From Burkholderiales bacterium (GTDB lineage: Bacteria; Pseudomonadota; Gammaproteobacteria; Burkholderiales; Burkholderiaceae_E), in the NCBI GenBank assembly GCA_027489195.1, contig JAIYAG010000468.1, positions 1 through 6,107 on the forward strand: 6,107 bases of DNA. Reading direction: 5' to 3'. Of the stretch, positions 1-6,107 are shown in pieces (within the stretch, counting starts at the first letter, position 1; every line of letters begins with the position of its first letter). Below the pieces are notes generated by a model. That model had not been told where the DNA came from and searched no databases. It saw nothing but the letters and a program-made list of their open reading frames with translations. Position numbers and translations under genes: made by a program.

Positions 1-1372
1 CACCAGCCTGGACCCCACCTCCGGCGCCTCGGCGGCCATCGGCGAGATCGTCCACTACAACGTGCTGGAGACGCTGACCCGGATCCGCGAGGACGGCAGC
101 GTCGGCCCGCTGCTCGCCGAGCGCTGGACCGTGTCGCCGGACGCGCGCACGGTCAGCTTCGAGCTCCGGAAGGGCGTGAGGTTCCACAACGGCGAGCCCT
201 TCGACGGCAACACCGTCAAGTTCGCCTTCGAGCGCGCGGCCGCCGCCGACAGCACGAACAAGGACAAGCAGACCTTCGTCGCGATCGAGGCGATCCGCGT
301 GACCGACCCGCACGTGGTCGCGATCCGGCTCAAGGCGCCGAACCCCGACTTCCCGTTCCTGCTCGGGCTGTCGACCGCGGTGATCGTCGAGCCCAAGAGC
401 GCGGCGACCAACGCCACGACGCCGGTGGGCACCGGCCCCTACCGGATCGAGAGCTGGACGAAGGGCTCGTCGCTGACGCTGGCGAAGTGGCCCGAGTACC
501 GCGACGCCGCGAAGGTGCGGATGAGCCGCGTGACCTGGCGCTTCATCAGCGACCCGGCCGCGCAGATGGCGGCGATGATGGCCGGCGACGTCGATGCGAT
601 GCCGCGGATCACCGGCAAGGCGGTCGACGTCTTCAAGGCCGACCCGCGCTTCAAGGTGATGGTCGGCGGTTCGCGCGCCAAGACCATCCTGGCGATCAAC
701 AACAAGAAGAAGCCGCTCGACGACGCCCGCGTGCGGCGCGCGATCGCGATGGCCATCGACCGCAAGGCGGTGATCATCGGCGCTGCCGACGGGTTCGGCG
801 CGCCGATCGGCAGCCACTACGTGCCCGGTGCGTTCGGCTTCGTCGACACCACCGGCGTGAACCCCTTCGACCCGGCCAAGGCCCGCGCGCTGCTCGCCGA
901 GGCGGGCGTGAAGACGCCGCTCGAACTGAGCCTGAAGCTGCCGCCGCCGCCGTACGCGCGCCAGGGCGGCGAGGTGATCGCCGCACAGCTCGCGAAGGTG
1001 GGCATCGTCGCGAAGATCCAGAACGTCGAGTGGGCGCAGTGGATGTCCGGCGTCTACACCAATCGCGACTACGACCTGACGATCATCTCGCACGTCGAGC
1101 CGCTCGACCTCGGCAACTACGCGAAGGACAACTACTACTGGAACTACGAGTCGCCGAAGTTCCGCGCGCTGTACGCGAAGATCAGCGGCACCGGCGACGA
1201 CGCCGAGCGCGCCCGACTGCTCGCCGAGGCCCAGCGGCTGATCGCGTTCGAGTCGCCGAACGCCTTCCTGTACCAGCCGCAGTGGGTGTCGGTGGCGAGC
1301 GCGAAGCTGCGCGGGCTGTGGAAGGACGTGCCGATCTTCGCGAACGACCTGTCCGCCTTGTATTGGGAGTGA
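1..1372 (+). CDS. ABC transporter substrate-binding protein, peptide/nickel (SBP_bac_5) family, 5'-truncated
   Basis: This is the periplasmic ligand-binding component of an ABC importer of the DppA/OppA/NikA type (solute-binding family 5). It would capture a peptide or other small solute and hand it to inner-membrane permeases not present in the window. The frame is open from base 2, giving 456 visible residues. The signal peptide and first strands lie upstream, which fits a full length near 500. Family hallmarks are visible: an early TSLDPTSG segment followed by NVLETLTRI; LLAERWTVSPDARTVSFELR followed by KGVRFHNGEPF; the GTGPYRIESW motif (visible residues 143-152); DDARVRRAIAMAIDRKAV; and a C-terminal aromatic stretch ending in ALYWE. 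The first in-frame start-like codon (GTG at 62) is internal, because homologous sequence continues upstream of it. The stop overlaps the next gene's start. The substrate cannot be read from sequence: dipeptide, oligopeptide, glutathione, opine and similar ligands all remain possible. The family call is secure. Confidence 0.95.
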   Translation, partial: TSLDPTSGASAAIGEIVHYNVLETLTRIREDGSVGPLLAERWTVSPDARTVSFELRKGVRFHNGEPFDGNTVKFAFERAAAADSTNKDKQTFVAIEAIRVTDPHVVAIRLKAPNPDFPFLLGLSTAVIVEPKSAATNATTPVGTGPYRIESWTKGSSLTLAKWPEYRDAAKVRMSRVTWRFISDPAAQMAAMMAGDVDAMPRITGKAVDVFKADPRFKVMVGGSRAKTILAINNKKKPLDDARVRRAIAMAIDRKAVIIGAADGFGAPIGSHYVPGAFGFVDTTGVNPFDPAKARALLAEAGVKTPLELSLKLPPPPYARQGGEVIAAQLAKVGIVAKIQNVEWAQWMSGVYTNRDYDLTIISHVEPLDLGNYAKDNYYWNYESPKFRALYAKISGTGDDAERARLLAEAQRLIAFESPNAFLYQPQWVSVASAKLRGLWKDVPIFANDLSALYWE

Positions 1373-2697
1373 TCGACGCCCTCGGCAACCCGCTGACGCT
1401 CGGCGACCCGTCGAGCCGCGCGGGCGTCGACGCGTTCGTCGAGGGCTTCGTCGCCTGCGAGGCCCGGGTGCTCGACGTGCTCGGCGCCGCGGCGCACGAC
1501 GACGCGCCGATCGTCCAGGCCTATGCGGCGGCGCTGCACCTGTTCGCCGAGACGCCGGACGCGCCGGCGAACGCCCGAGGCCACCTCGCGCGCGCCGATG
1601 CCTCGGGGGTGACCGCGTCCGAGCGCGAGCGCCGGTTCCTCGAGGCGGTCCGCGCCTGGGCCGACGGCGACATCGCCCGCGCGATCGCGCTGCACGAGGT
1701 GCAGGCCGCCGGGGATCCGCGCGACCTGGTCTCGGTCAAGCTCGGCCAGTACCACTGCTTCAATCTCGGCGACGCGCCCCGGATGCTGCGGCTGGCGCTC
1801 GCCGCGGCGCCGGCCGCCGCCGACGTGGCGCCGATGCACGGCATGCTGGCGTTCGGCTTCGAGCAGTGCCACCTGCTGCGTCGGGCCGAGGCGGCCGCGC
1901 GGCGTGCGGTCGCGATGCGCCGGCGCGAGCCGTGGGCGCACCATGCGCTCGCGCACGTGATGCTGACCGAGGGCCGCCTGGACGAGGGCGAGGCGTTCCT
2001 GCGCAGCGTCGCCGACACCTGGACGGGCCTGAACTCGTTCATGGTGACGCACAACTGGTGGCACCTCGCGCTGTTCCTGATCGAGGACGAGCGGCTCGAC
2101 GAGGCGCTGGCGCTGCACGATGCGCGGGTCTGGGGCGTGAGCCCGGACTACAGCCAGGACCAGGTCAACGCGGTGTCGCTGCTCGCCCGCATCGAGCTGG
2201 CCGGCGGCGACGTGGGCGGGCGCTGGCAGGCGCTCGCGCCCCGGCTCGCGCCGCGCGTGCACGACCACGTCCAGCCCTTCCTCGACATGCACTACCTGTA
2301 CGGCCTGGCCCGCGCCGGCCGGCCGGAGGCCGACACGCTGCTCGCCTCGATCGAGGCGCACGCCGCGAAGGGGCCCGATGCGGGCCGCGAGGCCTGGCTG
2401 CGGGTGGCGGTGCCGGCCTGCCGCGGGCTGCTCGCGCATGCGCGCGGCGATGCCGAGGGCGCCGTGCGCGGGCTCGGCGAGGCGCTGCCGCGGCTGGTCG
2501 AGATCGGCGGCAGCCATGCGCAGCGCGACCTGTTCGAGCAGATCCGCATCGACGCGCTGATGGCGAGCGGGCGCTGGACGGCGGCGCAGCACCTGCTGCA
2601 GCCCGCGGCGAACGCGCAGCCGGCCTCGCGCCGGATCGCCTCGCGGCTGCGGCGGACCTACCGGGCGCTGGGGCTGGCGGGCGCGATCGGCGCCTGA
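1369..2697 (+). CDS. Tetratricopeptide repeat protein, TTC38-like family
   Basis: A 442-residue, helix-rich, probably cytoplasmic protein with no signal peptide or membrane segment. It resembles the bacterial relatives of eukaryotic tetratricopeptide repeat protein 38, whose biochemical role is not established. TPR-like helical pairs are visible around residues 84-112, 152-182 (MLAFGFEQCHLLRRAEAAAR), 186-215 (PWAHHALAHVMLTEGRLDEG), 229-250 and 341-372. Family-type motifs are HHALAHV (191-197), HNWWHLAL (228-235), PFLDMHY (303-309) and GGSHAQRD (380-387). The GTG start at 1369 was chosen because it overlaps the upstream stop as GTGA and because IDALGNPLT looks like the usual start of the family. 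The frame stays open far upstream, but only as an antisense-like shadow of the binding-protein gene. No separate Shine-Dalgarno sequence stands out before the GTG, which fits translational coupling. The 3' end overlaps the convergent histidine phosphatase gene. The family call is fairly sure; the function is unknown. Confidence 0.85.
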   Translation: MIDALGNPLTLGDPSSRAGVDAFVEGFVACEARVLDVLGAAAHDDAPIVQAYAAALHLFAETPDAPANARGHLARADASGVTASERERRFLEAVRAWADGDIARAIALHEVQAAGDPRDLVSVKLGQYHCFNLGDAPRMLRLALAAAPAAADVAPMHGMLAFGFEQCHLLRRAEAAARRAVAMRRREPWAHHALAHVMLTEGRLDEGEAFLRSVADTWTGLNSFMVTHNWWHLALFLIEDERLDEALALHDARVWGVSPDYSQDQVNAVSLLARIELAGGDVGGRWQALAPRLAPRVHDHVQPFLDMHYLYGLARAGRPEADTLLASIEAHAAKGPDAGREAWLRVAVPACRGLLAHARGDAEGAVRGLGEALPRLVEIGGSHAQRDLFEQIRIDALMASGRWTAAQHLLQPAANAQPASRRIASRLRRTYRALGLAGAIGA

Positions 2698-3353
2698 AGC
2701 CGCTCGGCGATGTCGGCGGCGGGCGCGGGCGCCTGCGCCGCCGGCAGGTCCGCGAGGTGCGCGTCGTCGCCCCAGGCGAGCACCTGCAGCGCGTCGCCCT
2801 CGACGCGGATCCGGTTGATGCCGGTGTTCGGGGTGGGGCAGTCGCGCGGCCCCGACAGCGGCAGCCCGTACGCGGTGCGCCAGACCATGTCGAGCACCCC
2901 GCCGTGGGTGACCACCGCGACGCGCCGGCCCCGATGTCGCGTGGCGAGTGCCCGGATCGCGCCGATGACGCGCTCGTGGAAGCGCGACACGCTCTCGCCG
3001 CCGGGCACCGCGAACCCGGCCGTGTGGCGCTGCCACGCGGCGAAGGCCTCGGGATGGCGTGCGATGCACTCGTCGAAGCTCAGGCCCTCGAACGCGCCGA
3101 AATGCTGCTCGCGCAGTGCGGCCTCGAGGATCGGGTCGAGGGCGAGCCGCTGCGACACCGGCGCGGCCGTCTGCCGGGTACGCAGCAGGTCGCTGCAGGC
3201 GATCAGCTCGAGCCCTTCACCGGCCAGCCGGCCCGCGAGGCGCTCGGCCTGGGCGAGGCCGGTGGCGTTCAGCGGCACGTCGATCTGCCCCTGGAAGAAC
3301 GGGCCGCGGTTGAGCTCGGTCTGGCCGTGGCGGATGAGGATCAGTTCGGTCAT
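2658..3353 (-). CDS. Histidine phosphatase family protein (phosphoglycerate-mutase-like)
   Basis: A 231-residue cytoplasmic enzyme of the histidine phosphatase superfamily, which transfers or hydrolyses phosphoryl groups through a phosphohistidine intermediate. The catalytic set is complete. The N-terminal LIRHGQT motif supplies Arg8 and the nucleophile His9; LLRTRQTA supplies Arg58; REQHFGAFEG supplies the acid Glu82; and VVTHGG supplies the second His150. FQGQIDVPLNATG (20-32) is typical of the GpmB/CobC-like branch. Members include broad phosphatases, alpha-ribazole phosphatase (CobC) and cofactor-dependent mutases. Nothing here picks one, and no cobalamin genes are nearby. The ATG at 3353 was chosen because MTELILIRHG begins the domain as is usual; the frame extends 46 codons further upstream with no domain-like content. 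No good ribosome binding site is seen. The last 30 or so residues form an Ala/Pro-rich tail beyond the catalytic fold, and its final codons lie over the end of the TPR gene on the other strand. Confidence 0.93.
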   Translation of the reverse strand: MTELILIRHGQTELNRGPFFQGQIDVPLNATGLAQAERLAGRLAGEGLELIACSDLLRTRQTAAPVSQRLALDPILEAALREQHFGAFEGLSFDECIARHPEAFAAWQRHTAGFAVPGGESVSRFHERVIGAIRALATRHRGRRVAVVTHGGVLDMVWRTAYGLPLSGPRDCPTPNTGINRIRVEGDALQVLAWGDDAHLADLPAAQAPAPAADIAERLQAPIAPASPSAR

Positions 3354-3380
3354 CGTCGGTGTCGGGCGTGCGCGAGACCC

Positions 3381-3408
3381 ATTATCCCGCGAGCCGGGTC
3401 CGAGGCAC
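3381..3408 (-). promoter_or_regulatory. Possible sigma-70 promoter for the histidine phosphatase gene
   Basis: Read on the minus strand, GATAAT (3386 to 3381) matches five of six bases of the -10 consensus in otherwise very GC-rich DNA. A weak -35-like GTGCCT (3408 to 3403) sits 16 bases upstream. Transcription would start about 20 bases before the ATG at 3353. The -35 is poor, so this is a suggestion only. The rest of the divergent gap (3354-3523) holds no gene that I can see, and I find no convincing promoter for the plus-strand DUF2059 gene in it. Confidence 0.3.
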
Positions 3409-3510
3409 TGCCGCTCGCACCCGTGTGCCGGCCCGCCTGGCTCGCGGGCGAGGCCTGCGGCCGGCTGCTGGTACCCTTGCGGCCTCGACACCCGGGCTGC
3501 GGCCCGCCAT

Positions 3511-3514
3511 GGAG
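3511..3514 (+). promoter_or_regulatory. Ribosome binding site that decides the DUF2059 start
   Basis: GGAG lies nine bases before the ATG at 3524 and twelve before the adjacent ATG at 3527. Another in-frame ATG at 3509 overlaps this site and has no purine-rich sequence ahead of it, so the downstream start is preferred. Confidence 0.6.
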
Positions 3515-3523
3515 TCCCTCCCG

Positions 3524-4129
3524 ATGATGATCCGACGACCCCTGACCGTCGCCGCCTGCCTCGCCGTCGCGCTCGCCGCTGCGCCCGCCTTCGCCCAGTC
3601 CAAGAAGGAGCTGGTCAACAAGCTCCTGTTGCTGCAGCAGCCCGGCATCGAGGCGATGGCCAAGAGCATGGCCGAGCAGCCTGCGATCCAGCTGACGATG
3701 GCCGCGCGCCAGGCCTTCGGCAACGTGCCGGCGGACAAGCGCGAGTCTGTCGCCAAGGCGATCGACGCCGACCTGAAGAAGTACACCGACGAGGCCGTGC
3801 CGCTGCTGCGCGACCGAGCCATCAAGCTGTCGCCCTCGGTGATCGGCACCGAGCTCGAGAACAACTTCAACGAAGCCGAGCTCAAGCAGCTCATCGAGTG
3901 GATGGAGTCGCCGGTCACCAAGCGCTTCAACTCGCTCGCTCCGGGCATGCAGCGCACCCTCGGCGAGAAGCTGGTCACCGAGACCCGCGGTCAGATCGAG
4001 CCGAGGCTCAAGACCCTCGAGAACTCGATGGCACGCCAGCTCGGCCTGCCGCCCGTGCCCGAGGGCGGCGGCGCCCCGTCGGGTGGCGCGCCGATGCCCG
4101 GCGTGCGCGGCGGCGACTCGAAGAAGTGA
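3524..4129 (+). CDS. DUF2059 domain-containing protein with signal peptide
   Basis: A 201-residue exported protein carrying a DUF2059 domain, a proteobacterial family of unknown function. The N-terminus is a textbook Sec signal peptide: MMIRR, a hydrophobic core (LTVAACLAVALAAA) and an AFA cleavage site, with the mature protein probably beginning at Gln25. It should therefore be periplasmic. The Cys at 12 sits inside the hydrophobic core and is not a good lipobox. The mature part is mostly helical. The DUF2059 signature is at about 108-170, including FNEAELKQLIEWMESPVTKRF (115-135), where the helix-loop pattern and the ESP-type turn are typical. The C-terminus (176-201) is a Pro/Gly-rich tail ending in DSKK, probably disordered. 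The start at ATG 3524 is supported by GGAG upstream; 3509 would add five residues and 3527 would remove one. It is transcribed alone, diverging from the histidine phosphatase gene and converging on maeB. Confidence 0.88.
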   Translation: MMIRRPLTVAACLAVALAAAPAFAQSKKELVNKLLLLQQPGIEAMAKSMAEQPAIQLTMAARQAFGNVPADKRESVAKAIDADLKKYTDEAVPLLRDRAIKLSPSVIGTELENNFNEAELKQLIEWMESPVTKRFNSLAPGMQRTLGEKLVTETRGQIEPRLKTLENSMARQLGLPPVPEGGGAPSGGAPMPGVRGGDSKK

Positions 4130-4134
4130 AGGCC

Positions 4135-4160
4135 GCACCCGGCGCGACTGCGCCGGGTGC
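4135..4160. terminator. Perfect 11-bp hairpin in the convergent gap, terminator-like
   Basis: GCACCCGGCGC (4135-4145) and its exact reverse complement (4150-4160) enclose a four-base GACT loop, five bases after the DUF2059 stop. The stem is very GC-rich and symmetric, so it could act on transcripts from both sides. No T-run follows on either strand, so it is not a canonical intrinsic terminator; it may instead protect 3' ends or work with other factors. Confidence 0.55.
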
Positions 4161-4163
4161 CTC

Positions 4164-4193
4164 CGGGCGGCCGGGCCCGCGGCCCGCCGCCCG
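4164..4193. terminator. Second GC-rich hairpin in the convergent gap
   Basis: CGGGCGGC (4164-4171) pairs with GCCGCCCG (4186-4193). After a one-base bulge, GGG (4173-4175) can pair with CCC (4183-4185). It lies three bases from the first hairpin and seven bases from the maeB stop, so it is placed to serve as the 3' structure of the maeB transcript. There is no U-tract, and in DNA this GC-rich some pairing is expected by chance. Confidence 0.35.
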
Positions 4194-4199
4194 ACGTGA

Positions 4200-6107
<1,908 letters not shown>

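Noticed and set aside
2715..2742. GGCGGC/GCCGCC inverted repeat just past the TPR stop, as a terminator
   Set aside because: It lies within the phosphatase coding sequence, has mismatched inner pairing and no T-run. Ala/Gly/Pro codons in GC-rich DNA produce such repeats by chance.
1144..3069. 641-codon minus-strand open frame opposite the binding-protein, TPR and phosphatase genes
   Set aside because: Its translation is dominated by Arg, Ala, Gly and Pro with no domain pattern, and it spans three recognisable genes. It is a typical antisense shadow in GC-rich DNA.
3449..3480. Plus-strand promoter for the DUF2059 gene near TACCCT (3472-3477)
   Set aside because: Only three of six bases match a -10, and no -35-like hexamer lies at a suitable distance.

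Overview
The window is about 6.1 kb of very GC-rich, densely coding chromosomal DNA. Strong G/C preference at third codon positions, long antisense shadow reading frames, a two-domain MaeB-type malic enzyme, a DUF2059 protein and a TTC38-type TPR protein together suggest a Burkholderiales-like betaproteobacterium. That placement is inferred from style and gene content only. There are no RNA genes, insertion sequences, CRISPR arrays, attachment sites or other mobile-element signs.

Layout, left to right. (1) A plus-strand extracytoplasmic solute-binding protein of the peptide/nickel ABC transporter type (SBP_bac_5), with its N-terminus cut off by the window edge. (2) A 442-residue TTC38-family TPR protein whose GTG start overlaps the previous stop (GTGA), so the two genes are probably one translationally coupled operon. 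(3) A minus-strand histidine phosphatase whose 3' end overlaps the TPR gene tail-to-tail by 40 bp. (4) A divergent intergenic region of about 170 bp, then a plus-strand secreted or periplasmic DUF2059 protein with a clear signal peptide. (5) A 70-bp convergent intergenic region holding two GC-rich hairpins. (6) The C-terminal 635 residues of a minus-strand NADP-type malic enzyme, MaeB, running off the right edge; it carries the nucleotide-binding domain and a fused phosphotransacetylase-like domain.

Functionally this looks like an ordinary housekeeping and transport neighbourhood rather than a single system. The solute-binding/TPR pair is the only likely co-translated unit. The histidine phosphatase, DUF2059 protein and MaeB are separate transcription units by orientation. 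I do not see convincing evidence of an undescribed system. The points most worth a second look are the coupling of a TTC38-type protein of unknown function to a transporter binding protein, and the conserved-looking His/Trp/Asp motifs in that protein.
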